Shown: positions 1 to 7,761, counted from the first letter of the stretch. The stretch: DNA of 12,103 nt from Bacteroidales bacterium (GCA_900767075.1 CAAFXX010000505.1:1-12103), one strand, 5' to 3'. The notes: generated by a model from the letters alone, not told the origin. Numbers and translations: made by a program.

Positions 1-547
1 GCAGGTAATCAATCTCCTTCTTCAGGTCGTTGCAGTCTGGACTCGGCAGCCACAGCGGCCAGTATGTGCCGTTTTCGGCATTGTCGGTGCGCGGATGCAT
101 ACAAAGCCTCCGGCTTTTGAAGAGTTTAGAAGAGCGGCTCAGTTTTTCGACGGCATTTTCGGCATGCGACATAAACTTATCATCGCTAACCCATTTGTCC
201 GACACTGCCTTGATGCCGAAGTAAATGCCTACCGTCGGCTCAAAGAGACTGTATTCAACAAGAAATTCATAATTGATGGCGGCAGTCTCATCGCGCATGC
301 GGGCAAGCTTGAGCATCAGATACTTGGGCTGAAACACTCCGTGCAGCCTGCCGTGAAGAACCTCAGAGAACGGAGACGTCTGTTCCTCGCGGCTCTTGTC
401 TTCCGCGATGTCGGTGATATAAGAGGCGATGCTTCCCGCATCAAGCCTGCAGTCGCATACGTCGGCAAGTCGGGAACAGTGAGCCAGGTTCGCCTTGATC
501 GTGTTTGACAGCCATAAGCGGTAATTGATCTCTTTGTCGGTTCCCAT
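1..547 (-). CDS. Unrecognised soluble protein, 5' part only (runs off the left edge)
   Basis: I do not recognise this protein. The frame is open from an ATG at 547-545 to the window edge, giving 182 codons of the N-terminal part. It starts MGTDKEINYRLWLSNTIKAN. There is no signal peptide or membrane segment, and cysteines are scattered (C24, C31, C33, C149, C172). A segment around residues 61-120 has alternating charged and hydrophobic stretches (FQPKYLMLKLARMRDE, then LFEPTVGIYFGIKAVSDKW) that look like a folded domain, and TYWPLWLPSP lies near 161-170. The start follows the TAA of the pseudouridine synthase after one base (TAAGATG), so the two are very likely cotranscribed and translationally coupled. 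That spacing and the uninterrupted frame are why I prefer this reading over the plus-strand ORFs here. Function unknown. Confidence 0.72.
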   Translation of the reverse strand, partial: MGTDKEINYRLWLSNTIKANLAHCSRLADVCDCRLDAGSIASYITDIAEDKSREEQTSPFSEVLHGRLHGVFQPKYLMLKLARMRDETAAINYEFLVEYSLFEPTVGIYFGIKAVSDKWVSDDKFMSHAENAVEKLSRSSKLFKSRRLCMHPRTDNAENGTYWPLWLPSPDCNDLKKEIDYL

Positions 548-548
548 C

Positions 549-2171
549 TTAAAATGGGATTGGGGATTCGAAAGTATAGTGTTTGCCGTCGATAGGAAAT
601 GTGAACTCCAATTTACGGGCATGCAGCCGGAGCCGCTCATGAAGGATGCCTCGTTCCCTGCCGTAAAGGCGGTCGCCGACAATCGGCATACCGAGTCCTT
701 CTTCCGAAGCGGCATGCACGCGCAGCTGATGGGTGCGCCCCGTGAGTGGCTGGAACTGTATGCGGCTTCGGTTTCCCGAAGCCTGTATGAATTCGTATTC
801 AGTTGCGGCTTCTTTTCCAGCCTCGAAGTCGATGCGTTGCCGGGGGCGGTCATCCCAATCGGGAGCGAGGGGGAGCTCTATCCCCCCGGTGGGGGGTATG
901 CCGAGCGATTCATAATCCCCTTCCAAGTCAGCCACGTATGTCTTTTTGACTTTCCGCGTTGCAAAAAGAGACTGCATGAGTTTGTAGGGAAGTTGACCGA
1001 AGGTCGCCACCATCAGTCCAGAAGTGTCCTGATCGAGGCGGTGAGCCATTTTCACGTCACGCTCATTTCCATATTTGTCGGTGAGCCATTGCTGAAGGGA
1101 GATTTCCGAACCTTTGCCGGGAACGGAAAGCATGCCCGATGGTTTATCGATCACGCAAAACCAGTCGTTTTCAAATATGATTTTCGGTTCTTCTACCTCT
1201 TCCCGCCGGCATTCGGTGCCGAGGGGAGGGTCGATTGTCAAACCCTGAAGCATCCATCCGAGCACGGGCAGGCATTTGCCGTGGCATGCGGGATAATGCC
1301 GTCCGTGGATCCTCACTTCGCCGTCTTTGGGTCTGCCATACCAATACTCGGCTATCGACTCGGGCTGCCAGCCGCGCAGATATGCCGCCTGCAACAGCTT
1401 AGGGGCGCAGCATTCGCCGGCACCGGATGGCGGAACCTTTGCGGCGGTAGTCGCGAATATCTCGCTGAGGCTTCTGCTTTCTCCCCGTGCGTTGAGTACC
1501 TTGAAATTGGAGAAGAGCCATTTCTGCAATGCCTCTGAATCGTCCCGGCGTTTCCTTTTCATGGCGGCGAGCTCGCTTTCGGCTTCCTTGAAGTCGGCGA
1601 GAAACGGCTCAAGAGCAGCTGCCGACCTCTTCTTAAGGCGGTGTAATTCCGCTTTTTCAAACTGGCTTTGACGCACCATCTCCGACAATTCCTCGTCGGT
1701 GGCGGAGCCGGATTTCCGTCTTGCCTGCCGTGCTTTTTTCGACTGGCGACAGCGCTCTTTATATTCATCTATCTCGGTTTCGACGCGGGATTTTGCGAGT
1801 TCATAGGCTTTCCTGGCTTCAGCCACCCGATTGATCTCAAATTGCGATATGTCGAGATTTTGACGTGAAATTTCCCTTTCCTTTGTCTTAAAATAGCTGT
1901 CCGGCTCCAGGTAATCGAACACGGGTCCGACAAATCCTCTGTGGTAGAAACCGGCGTCGGAAATCTGTCCGGAGAATGCATAGAGAGTGTGTCGGCATCC
2001 GGTGTCATCGGTGGCGATAAGTACGCCGAGCATTTTACCGGCTTCGATTTCCTTGATGAAATCGGAGTCGGCATGACTGTCGCTTCTCTTCAGACCCTCC
2101 AGTTCCGCAATCAATTTCCGGAAGGCATCATCGCACGCCTTATCGGGAGTGTAGTCAAAGGGATTGTTCAT
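549..2171 (-). CDS. RluA-family RNA pseudouridine synthase with long N-terminal extension
   Basis: Isomerises uridine to pseudouridine in RNA, probably 23S rRNA or tRNA, in the cytoplasm; the target site cannot be read from the sequence. The 540-residue product has its catalytic domain in the C-terminal 200 residues: DKPSG at about 342-346, the RluA signature HRLDQDTSG at 377-385 (the Asp of HRLD, residue 380, is the expected nucleophile) and GRTHQLRVH at 478-486. The first ~320 residues are an extension with a charged, probably coiled-coil stretch (about 115-205) and a segment GECCAPKLLQAAYLRGWQP near 252-270. Classical RluA/RluC/RluD enzymes are only about 220-330 residues, so this is the long form known in several Bacteroidota. 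I chose the ATG at 2171-2169 because GAGG lies just upstream and the longer frame would overlap the carbonic anhydrase. It lies 22 nt after that gene and one base before the next. Confidence 0.93.
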   Translation of the reverse strand: MNNPFDYTPDKACDDAFRKLIAELEGLKRSDSHADSDFIKEIEAGKMLGVLIATDDTGCRHTLYAFSGQISDAGFYHRGFVGPVFDYLEPDSYFKTKEREISRQNLDISQFEINRVAEARKAYELAKSRVETEIDEYKERCRQSKKARQARRKSGSATDEELSEMVRQSQFEKAELHRLKKRSAAALEPFLADFKEAESELAAMKRKRRDDSEALQKWLFSNFKVLNARGESRSLSEIFATTAAKVPPSGAGECCAPKLLQAAYLRGWQPESIAEYWYGRPKDGEVRIHGRHYPACHGKCLPVLGWMLQGLTIDPPLGTECRREEVEEPKIIFENDWFCVIDKPSGMLSVPGKGSEISLQQWLTDKYGNERDVKMAHRLDQDTSGLMVATFGQLPYKLMQSLFATRKVKKTYVADLEGDYESLGIPPTGGIELPLAPDWDDRPRQRIDFEAGKEAATEYEFIQASGNRSRIQFQPLTGRTHQLRVHAASEEGLGMPIVGDRLYGRERGILHERLRLHARKLEFTFPIDGKHYTFESPIPF

Positions 2172-2193
2172 ATGAACCTCGCTTCTGTATGCT

Positions 2194-2733
2194 TTAAATA
2201 GGATGGAGTTCGCCCGTGACGGAATCAATTACATAGCCAGCCACGCGAATGTCCGACGTCATCAGCGGATGGTTGCGGATCAGGTCGACGGTCTCGCTCA
2301 CAGCCTGAGTCACCTCGTCGAAACCGTGAAGCCAGCGTTCGAGGTCGATGCCGCAATGGCGCATGAGCGATATATTGTGTTCATCGACGCCGCGCTCCTT
2401 CATGAGATGAAGCATCTCTGCCGCGTTCATACCCTGCACGCCACATTCGGTGTGTCCGATCACCATGATTTCATTCACGCCGAGCTCGTAGACGGCGATG
2501 AGCAGCGAACGCATAGTGGAGTCGAAAGGATTGGTAATGACGCCGCCGGCGTTCTTGATGATCTTCACGTCGCCGTTGCGCAGCCCGAGTGCCGCGGGGA
2601 GAAGCTCGACGAGCCGTGTATCCATGCATGTGACAATGGCGATTTTCTTGTCCGGGTATTTGGAAGTGACAAACTTCTCATACTGTTTCTCTTCGACAAA
2701 CTTTCGGTTATGCCGTAAAATCTCATCTATCAT
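2194..2733 (-). CDS. Beta-class carbonic anhydrase
   Basis: Catalyses reversible hydration of CO2 to bicarbonate in the cytoplasm. The 179-residue product shows the beta-class zinc site: CMDTR at 36-40 (C36 ligand, D38-R40 dyad) and HTECG at 94-98 (H94 and C97 ligands). A KNAGG stretch (60-64) is also typical. The size matches the short bacterial beta-carbonic anhydrases rather than the roughly 220-residue plant or E. coli Can type. The frame extends upstream to 2829, but I prefer the ATG at 2733-2731 because the family N-terminus (MIDEILRHNRKFVEE) begins there and a Bacteroidota -7 promoter element sits at 2778-2771, inside the longer frame. It is the first gene of a likely three-gene operon with the pseudouridine synthase and an unknown protein. 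Confidence 0.94.
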   Translation of the reverse strand: MIDEILRHNRKFVEEKQYEKFVTSKYPDKKIAIVTCMDTRLVELLPAALGLRNGDVKIIKNAGGVITNPFDSTMRSLLIAVYELGVNEIMVIGHTECGVQGMNAAEMLHLMKERGVDEHNISLMRHCGIDLERWLHGFDEVTQAVSETVDLIRNHPLMTSDIRVAGYVIDSVTGELHPI

Positions 2734-2770
2734 GATTAAGTACTTTGCGTTTGAAAAATTGCTTTCCTTG

Positions 2771-2778
2771 CAAAAATA
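2771..2778 (-). promoter_or_regulatory. Putative Bacteroidota -7 promoter element for the carbonic anhydrase operon
   Basis: Read on the minus strand the eight bases are TATTTTTG, a full match to the Bacteroides -7 consensus TAnnTTTG. Transcription would start about 30-35 nt before the ATG at 2733. No convincing -33 TTTG element is visible at the expected distance, so support rests on the -7 match and its position. Confidence 0.45.
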
Positions 2779-2842
2779 ATGATTCTTACGTTTCTGAGGA
2801 AGAGAATACGTGAAGAAGTGTTTAAACAACTTCTGATTTTTA

Positions 2843-4123
2843 TTAATTCCCGGGGATTATTCTGGACACCGCGATCTTGTCGATGCGTACACGGTCCATG
2901 TCGGCAACTTCAAGGCGGAAACAGTTCCAGACGATAAGGTCGCCTTCTGAAGGTACTTTTTTCATGGAATCAATTATCAGTCCGCCAACAGTGGTGTAGC
3001 CGGAAGGCTTGTAAATTTCCTCCATGCCGAAATATTCCAAAAAGTCGTATACGGGACACTGCCCGTCGACGAGCCATTCCTCTTTGCCGGGACGCTTTAC
3101 TATTGCCGGTCCGTCGTCGCCTTGCGCGATATTCCCGATAAGTCCGTCAAGAATGTCGCGGAGTGTGACGATGCCTTGAAAATTACCGTATTCATCATAT
3201 ACGAGCGCGGAATGTTCATTGGAATTCCGGAATGTCTCCAATGCGTCGTAAAAGGTCATGGTGTCGGGCACGCACAGCCCTGTCGTGATTTCCTTCTCGA
3301 TATTGAAATCCTGAGACCCGAGCGTAAGTATCAGTCTTTTAAGCGAAATCACGCCGCAAAGTTCTTTTCGATCGCGGTCAAAAACCGGATAGGAGGAATG
3401 CAGTTCGTCGGCGAGCACCTTGCGAATGCTTTCAGCATCCATTCCGATAGCGAGTGAGGCCACCTCCTTGCGGCGCGTCATGATAGCATCGATGGTACTG
3501 TCGCCCATGACAAGGGCGCGAGCCATAATGTCCTGTTCGACTTCCCTCACCTCACCGGATTCAGCACCTTCCTGAATCAAGGATTTGATTTCCTCTTCCG
3601 TGACTTTCGATGAAGTGTCTTTGATTTTGAGAACTCTGACAAAAAGCGATGTCGATGCCGACAGAAGCCATACAATGGGGTAGGTGATGACTGACAGCAG
3701 TTTCATCGGACCCGCCACGATCTTGGCTATGGCGTCGGCTTTCCCCATGCCGATCCGTTTCGGAACAAGTTCCCCGATTACGATCGAGAGATAAGTGACA
3801 AGTGTGACTATTGTGATTCTGGAAAGATTAAGCGCAAGATGGTGCGCCACACCCAGGCGTGCGAAATAATTGCCGAGGTCGGTGGCTATGGTGGCACCGG
3901 AGAAGAGACCGGTCAGGATGCCGATAAGCGTGATGCCGATCTGTACGGTTGACAGAAAACGGTCAGGCTCGCTCTGGAGTTTCAATGCGGTCGCGGCGTT
4001 GCGGTTGCCGTTTTTCGCATCGGCTGTCAGTTTTGATTTTCGCGCGGAGATAAGAGCTACCTCCGACATCGAGAACACTCCATTGAGGATAATCAAGGCG
4101 ATGATGATAATGAGATCGTCCAT
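2843..4123 (-). CDS. CNNM/CorC-type membrane protein with DUF21, CBS pair and CorC_HlyC domain
   Basis: An inner-membrane protein of the family variously called hemolysin C, TlyC or CorC, linked in other bacteria to magnesium or cobalt efflux and tolerance. The 426-residue product has the full usual architecture: a DUF21 domain (1 to about 170) with hydrophobic segments near 3-22, 57-79, 100-118 and 139-162 and the conserved GELVPKRIG (117-125); a linker EEEIKSLIQEGAESGEV (176-192); two CBS domains (about 213-270 and 278-333); and a C-terminal CorC_HlyC domain (about 343-422). I prefer the ATG at 4123-4121 (MDDLIIIIALIILNGVFSMS) over the one at 4168 because the first membrane helix should start almost at once. 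No Shine-Dalgarno is evident. It diverges from the methionine sulfoxide reductase gene across 97 nt. The transported ion, if any, is inferred from the family only. Confidence 0.93.
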   Translation of the reverse strand: MDDLIIIIALIILNGVFSMSEVALISARKSKLTADAKNGNRNAATALKLQSEPDRFLSTVQIGITLIGILTGLFSGATIATDLGNYFARLGVAHHLALNLSRITIVTLVTYLSIVIGELVPKRIGMGKADAIAKIVAGPMKLLSVITYPIVWLLSASTSLFVRVLKIKDTSSKVTEEEIKSLIQEGAESGEVREVEQDIMARALVMGDSTIDAIMTRRKEVASLAIGMDAESIRKVLADELHSSYPVFDRDRKELCGVISLKRLILTLGSQDFNIEKEITTGLCVPDTMTFYDALETFRNSNEHSALVYDEYGNFQGIVTLRDILDGLIGNIAQGDDGPAIVKRPGKEEWLVDGQCPVYDFLEYFGMEEIYKPSGYTTVGGLIIDSMKKVPSEGDLIVWNCFRLEVADMDRVRIDKIAVSRIIPGN

Positions 4124-4220
4124 GGGGCAATACAGATTTCTAATTATACAACACGGATTCAATCCCATTGTTTGTAATCGGGTATTTCGAACTCCAGCAG
4201 GTGTAGTATCGTTGAAAATA

Positions 4221-5315
4221 ATGATGCGAATAATGTTTACAGTAATGATGTGCGTGCTGCTTTGCGGGTGTGCGGGAAATGCCGCTACAAGAGAGGCAGC
4301 AGGTGAAGAAATTTCAGAAAAGATGGATAAGAAAGAGATTTATTTTGCGGGAGGATGCTTCTGGGGAACGGAGCATTTCTTTTCATTAGTGCCGGGAGTG
4401 AAGTCGACTGAAGCCGGTTATGCCAACAGTAAAGTGCCGTCGCCCTCTTATCAGGAGGTGTGCAGCGGGAGGACGGGAGCCGCCGAGACGGTAAAGGTCG
4501 TTTATGATCCAGATTCGGTGTCGCTACCGTTCCTTATCGATTTATATTTCGAGACCATCGATCCGACCATCCTGAACCGTCAGGGCAATGATGTCGGCAC
4601 ACAGTACCGTACGGGAATATATTATAACGATGCCGCTGACCGCGCAGTAATCAAAGAGGCAATTGAGCGGGAAAGAACCCGTTATGCGCGCCCGATAGTA
4701 GTGCAGGTCAAGCAATTGGAGAACTTTTATGCAGCGGAAGATTATCATCAGCAATATCTGGTGAAAAATCCGGGTGGTTACTGCCATATCAATCCCGGCA
4801 TGATGAGGATTGCCGCGGAAGCCAAGGATCCCTATCTGCATAAAACCGAAAATGTCTCGAGGAAGAAAGACAAATACCGGAAACCAACGGATGAAGAGCT
4901 GCGGCATAAACTTACTGCAGAGCAATATGCAGTGACGCAGCAAAATGCTACAGAGCGTCCATATACGAATGAATATGACCATGAATTCCGTCCGGGAGTA
5001 TATGTGGATATCACTACAGGCGAACCGCTTTTTGTATCGTCGGACAAGTTTGACTCCGGCTGCGGCTGGCCGGCGTTCAGCCGACCGATATCGCCGGATG
5101 TGTTGACCGAACATGCCGACTATTCTCACGGCATGAACCGCGTGGAGGTACGCAGTGCCATTGGAGATGCCCATCTGGGTCATGTCTTTACCGACGGCCC
5201 ACGTTCGAAAGGCGGTTTGCGATACTGTATCAACAGTGCTTCGCTTCGTTTCATCCCGAAAGCGGAAATGGAGGCGGAAGGTTACGGAGATTATCTGCCG
5301 TTGGTCGAAGAATAA
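4221..5315 (+). CDS. msrAB: Lipoprotein peptide-methionine sulfoxide reductase, MsrA-MsrB fusion
   Basis: Repairs oxidised methionine in proteins; MsrA reduces the S-sulfoxide and MsrB the R-sulfoxide. The 364-residue product starts with a short hydrophobic signal and a lipobox, LCGC, with the lipid-carrying cysteine at 17, so it should be exported and membrane anchored. MsrA occupies about 37-200: GGCFWG with catalytic C46, and GGYCHINP with recycling C188. MsrB occupies about 222-350: FDSGCGWPAF with probable resolving C281, and RYCIN with catalytic C336. Where zinc-type MsrBs carry the first CxxC, this protein reads GVYVDITTG, so it is a zinc-free form. The frame is open back to 3870, but that part is antisense to the divergent membrane gene. 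I took the first ATG that gives the signal peptide (4221; 4224 and 4233 are alternatives). No strong ribosome site is visible. Confidence 0.95.
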   Translation: MMRIMFTVMMCVLLCGCAGNAATREAAGEEISEKMDKKEIYFAGGCFWGTEHFFSLVPGVKSTEAGYANSKVPSPSYQEVCSGRTGAAETVKVVYDPDSVSLPFLIDLYFETIDPTILNRQGNDVGTQYRTGIYYNDAADRAVIKEAIERERTRYARPIVVQVKQLENFYAAEDYHQQYLVKNPGGYCHINPGMMRIAAEAKDPYLHKTENVSRKKDKYRKPTDEELRHKLTAEQYAVTQQNATERPYTNEYDHEFRPGVYVDITTGEPLFVSSDKFDSGCGWPAFSRPISPDVLTEHADYSHGMNRVEVRSAIGDAHLGHVFTDGPRSKGGLRYCINSASLRFIPKAEMEAEGYGDYLPLVEE

Positions 5316-5404
5316 AATTGGATTTCATCACAATATATTGCGCATGCTTCGTTTATTATAGGGTAGCTTACAATGTTATACAGGTAGAAGAAATTGTGTA
5401 ATAA

Positions 5405-6562
5405 ATGAGTCACAAACTTAGCCTTATTGCTCTTGCGATAGGGACGTTCGCTCTGGGAATCGCTGAGTTCAGCATGATGGGGATTCTGAGCGATGTCTCT
5501 GAGGACCTGCATATTCCGGTCTCGACGGCAGGTCATCTGATTTCGGCATACTCGCTCGGCGTCGCCGTCGGAGCCCCTCTGCTAATAATCAGGCGTAAAC
5601 TGCCGTTGCGCAAGGTGCTTCTGATATTGGCGTCGGTCATCGCTGCCGGCAATACCTTCGCCGCCCTCGCTCCTGAATTCTATACGCTTCTCTGCGCCCG
5701 TTTTATTTCCGGGTTGCCTCACGGCGCGTTCTTCGGCTGCGGCTCGATAGTGTGTACACGGCTTGCCGCCAAAGGACACGGCGCAGCCGCAGTGGCAGTG
5801 ATGATAGGGGGTATGACGGTAGCCAACGTGATCGGCGTCCCGTCTGCGACTTTCATCAGCAATGCACTTGCATGGAGATGGGCGTTCGCCTTGGTCGCGC
5901 TTTTCGGTCTGGCAGCTGTCATAGCCATACGGCAATGGGTGCCGGTGCTTGCGCCGCTCCCCGACACCGGCATGAAGGGACAGTTCCGATTCCTCCGATC
6001 GAGCGCCCCCTGGCTGATTTATGGAGGAGTGTTTTTCGGACAGGCGAGCGTGTACTGCTGGCTCAGCTATGTCAGCCCCATAATGACGCGCATCTCCGGG
6101 TTTACATCAGCCGACATGACATGGATCATGATGCTTATAGGCGTAGGTATGGTGGTCGGCAACATGATTGCCGGCAAGCTTGCCGACAGATATTATCCCG
6201 GCATGGTCAGCGCCTCGATCGCCGGCATTCTTATGGCGGTTATGGCAGCCACATATTTTTGCGTGGATTATAAGGCAGCGGCATTGCTGCTCGCTTTCGT
6301 AGCCAGCGCGGGACTCTTCGGTATCGGCGGACCTCCGCAGTTCCTTATCGTGCGCTTTTCAAAAGGCGGCGAGATGCTCGGCGGAGCCGGGATACAGATT
6401 GCCTTCAATGTCTCTAACGCCTTCAGCGCGGCTATCGGCGGACTTGCCATCCACGATGGCTTCGGGCTGGCGTCGCCCGCCCTGATCGGCGTTCCATTCG
6501 CCCTGATCGGAATGATCTGCTTCCTCGCACTCCACCGCAAATACAAATCGCAAGGCGCCTGA
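5405..6562 (+). CDS. MFS transporter, AraJ-like (DHA1-type efflux permease)
   Basis: An integral inner-membrane permease, probably a proton-driven exporter of small molecules; substrate unknown. The 385-residue protein is hydrophobic throughout, with a length and spacing that fit twelve membrane helices. The first helix (ALAIGTFALGIAEFSMMGIL) carries the GxxEF pattern common in AraJ/YdhP/Cmr-like exporters. The helix 2-3 loop is RRKLPLRKVLL, the reduced motif A of this subgroup, and helix 5 has VANVIGVPSATFI followed by AWRWAF, the equivalent of the antiporter motif C region and the GWRW signature. The start is supported by a purine-rich AGAAGAAA about 12-20 nt upstream and by the position of helix 1. 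It follows msrAB by 89 nt on the same strand with no obvious terminator between, so cotranscription is possible. Confidence 0.92.
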   Translation: MSHKLSLIALAIGTFALGIAEFSMMGILSDVSEDLHIPVSTAGHLISAYSLGVAVGAPLLIIRRKLPLRKVLLILASVIAAGNTFAALAPEFYTLLCARFISGLPHGAFFGCGSIVCTRLAAKGHGAAAVAVMIGGMTVANVIGVPSATFISNALAWRWAFALVALFGLAAVIAIRQWVPVLAPLPDTGMKGQFRFLRSSAPWLIYGGVFFGQASVYCWLSYVSPIMTRISGFTSADMTWIMMLIGVGMVVGNMIAGKLADRYYPGMVSASIAGILMAVMAATYFCVDYKAAALLLAFVASAGLFGIGGPPQFLIVRFSKGGEMLGGAGIQIAFNVSNAFSAAIGGLAIHDGFGLASPALIGVPFALIGMICFLALHRKYKSQGA

Positions 6563-6711
6563 CTGCCTCCCCAGTTTCTTATCGATTAATGCTTTTATTT
6601 ACTGAATAGGATTAGATATAAGTCTCGGGTTTTATTATCCGGGTGAATAAAGATCCTGGTATGAGTTTGAAATATTTGCAATTATGACGCTATTGTTTAT
6701 TTTAGCGAATA

Positions 6712-7338
6712 TTATTTATGATTAGAAGGATTACACGGGCAAGCTGAAGCTTGCTCACTGAACCAGCCTTGCATTAATAAAAGAAATCTAATGCCGCTTA
6801 AGTTTATCTGCAATTTGTGGAAGAAATAGTCAGGACAAAGTTTCTTAACCAGGTATCTACGCGGATTATCGGTGATATAATTGTAAAAGGCATCCTTGGC
6901 GCCTGCACGAAAAGCAATTTTATCGTTGAAGCCACCTTGAGACAGAGGAATCTTTTTCTGAGCTAAAGGCGATTGCGGAAAATCTTCGTAAAACTTTTTT
7001 GAACAAGCAGATTTAAAGGCTGCAATCATTGACCCAAGTGGCATCTCAGTCCTTTCGTTTACGAAAAGCTCGAAATGAATATGATCCGGCATCACAATGC
7101 GGCATACAATGCGCAAACCACAATAATCAATACATAATCGGTTCAGACAATCATGAATTATTCTTCCTGCGGGGTAAATTTCAACCAAAGGGGGTATTTG
7201 GGAGGCTTTAGGATTGCGTCATATATAAGAAAACGGAGGAGCTTGCGCAGATTTCAGCATGGTGATCATACAGATACAGTGGCTGCGGTAGTCATGGCTT
7301 TTGCATCTTAGGTTAAAGCTATGATGTAAATCGGGCAT
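6712..7338 (-). pseudogene. REP-associated tyrosine transposase (Y1/IS200-like HUH family), inactivated
   Basis: One reading frame from ATG 7338-7336 to the stop at 6712 is broken by a single in-frame TGA at 7221-7219. Before it, 39 codons read MPDLHHSFNLRCKSHDYRSH and onward, including HDYRSHCICMITM, the usual N-terminus of these enzymes. After it come RNPKASQIPPLVEIYPAG and then VMPDHIHFELFV, the HxH metal site of HUH nucleases. Further on are GSMIAAFKSACSKKF (where a catalytic Tyr would normally lie nearby), GGFNDKIAF and YITDNPRRYLVKK. After HKLQINL the sequence no longer resembles the family, and the frame ends inside a REP-like palindrome, so the C-terminus is probably lost. An intact enzyme would nick and join single-stranded DNA at REP palindromes. 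With the stop and the odd end I call it dead. The TTG at 7188 would start a fragment only. Confidence 0.8.
6739..6765 (+). repeat. REP-like palindromic repeat, copy 1
   Basis: A perfect inverted repeat GCAAGCT-GA-AGCTTGC (6739-6754) followed by the tail TCACTGAACCA. It overlaps the 3' end of the dead transposase frame. It has the same length, orientation and tail pattern as copy 2, with which it shares a compensated stem difference. Confidence 0.7.
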
Positions 7339-7428
7339 AGACAATAGTTTTTAAAGGAAAAATAGTTTCGTAAGAATGGTTTATTGGGGCGGCAGTAATT
7401 TAATCGATTGGTCCAAAACTCGAATAGA

Positions 7429-7455
7429 GTAAGCTAAAGCTTACGCACAGAACCA
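7429..7455 (+). repeat. REP-like palindromic repeat, copy 2
   Basis: A perfect inverted repeat GTAAGCT-AA-AGCTTAC (7429-7444) followed by GCACAGAACCA. Relative to copy 1, stem position 2 changes from C to T and its partner position 15 from G to A, so pairing is kept. An outer imperfect pair, ATTGGTCC on the left (7407-7414) and GAACCAAT on the right (7450-7457), could enlarge the hairpin. It lies 91 bp upstream of the transposase remnant's start. Confidence 0.7.
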
Positions 7456-7565
7456 ATTCCATTGGATAAAATTCATAAGATTAAAATTCTTTTGGAAGTT
7501 GAATTAATTAGGAGAAGATATTAACGCCTTTTGCTTGGAGGCTATAGAGTCTACTCATAAGCGAT

Positions 7566-7592
7566 TGGTCCTGTGATCAAGCTTAAGCTGGC
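7566..7592 (-). repeat. REP-like palindromic repeat, copy 3 (inverted, more divergent)
   Basis: Read on the minus strand it matches copy 2 at 19 of 27 positions by hand alignment. It keeps the core AGCT(T/A)AAGCT and the tail CACAGGACCA. The outer stem is eroded. Its orientation is opposite to copy 2, giving an inverted pair with about 110 bp between them. Confidence 0.55.
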
Positions 7593-7695
7593 AAAGCGAT
7601 ATATCTGATCATAAATAATATTTGTAAAAATAAGCAATAATATCATAAGTGCCAAAATATTTCAAATGTTTATCAATTGCCAGGAATATTATTCC

Positions 7696-7703
7696 TACCT
7701 TTG
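7696..7703 (+). promoter_or_regulatory. Bacteroidota -7 promoter element upstream of the 583-residue protein gene
   Basis: TACCTTTG is a perfect match to TAnnTTTG. A TTG at 7677-7679 could be a weak -33 element, although the 16-bp gap is shorter than the usual 19-21. Transcription would start near 7708-7710, leaving a leader of about 65 nt before the ATG at 7773. Confidence 0.6.
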
Positions 7704-7722
7704 TGTTATAACATAAAAGATT

Positions 7723-7761
7723 ATGGCATTAGCTCCTGATCAGTTGGTATGTCGTAACTAA
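7723..7761 (+). other. 12-codon mini-ORF in the leader of the 583-residue protein gene
   Basis: ATG at 7723 opens a frame reading MALAPDQLVCRN, then TAA, ending 11 nt before the main start and in a different frame. It begins about 15 nt after the predicted transcription start. There is no ribosome site and no run of a single amino acid codon, so an attenuator role has no direct support. It may be chance. Confidence 0.18.

Noticed and set aside
525..1538. 337-codon plus-strand ORF
   Set aside because: It is the shadow of the pseudouridine synthase, whose motifs HRLDQDTSG and GRTHQLRVH are read on the minus strand.
2814..2834. Hairpin AGAAGT...ACTTCT between the carbonic anhydrase and membrane-protein genes as a terminator
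   Set aside because: Only a 6-bp stem, and the T-rich run follows it on the plus strand, where no gene ends. On the minus strand no T-run follows.
3870..4220. N-terminal extension of the MsrAB frame
   Set aside because: It is antisense to the membrane-protein gene's conserved N-terminal domain, and the lipoprotein signal begins at 4221.
4124..4220. Promoter elements in the divergent region between the membrane protein and msrAB
   Set aside because: Only partial matches to TAnnTTTG (for example TATCGTTG at 4207-4214) without a -33 partner; not strong enough to annotate.
4542..5183. 213-codon minus-strand ORF
   Set aside because: It lies wholly inside msrAB, whose catalytic motifs are intact; no family resemblance.
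7186..7188. TTG as the start of an intact transposase gene
   Set aside because: The same frame continues upstream past the TGA at 7219-7221 with clear family sequence, so the TTG frame is only the rear part of a broken gene.
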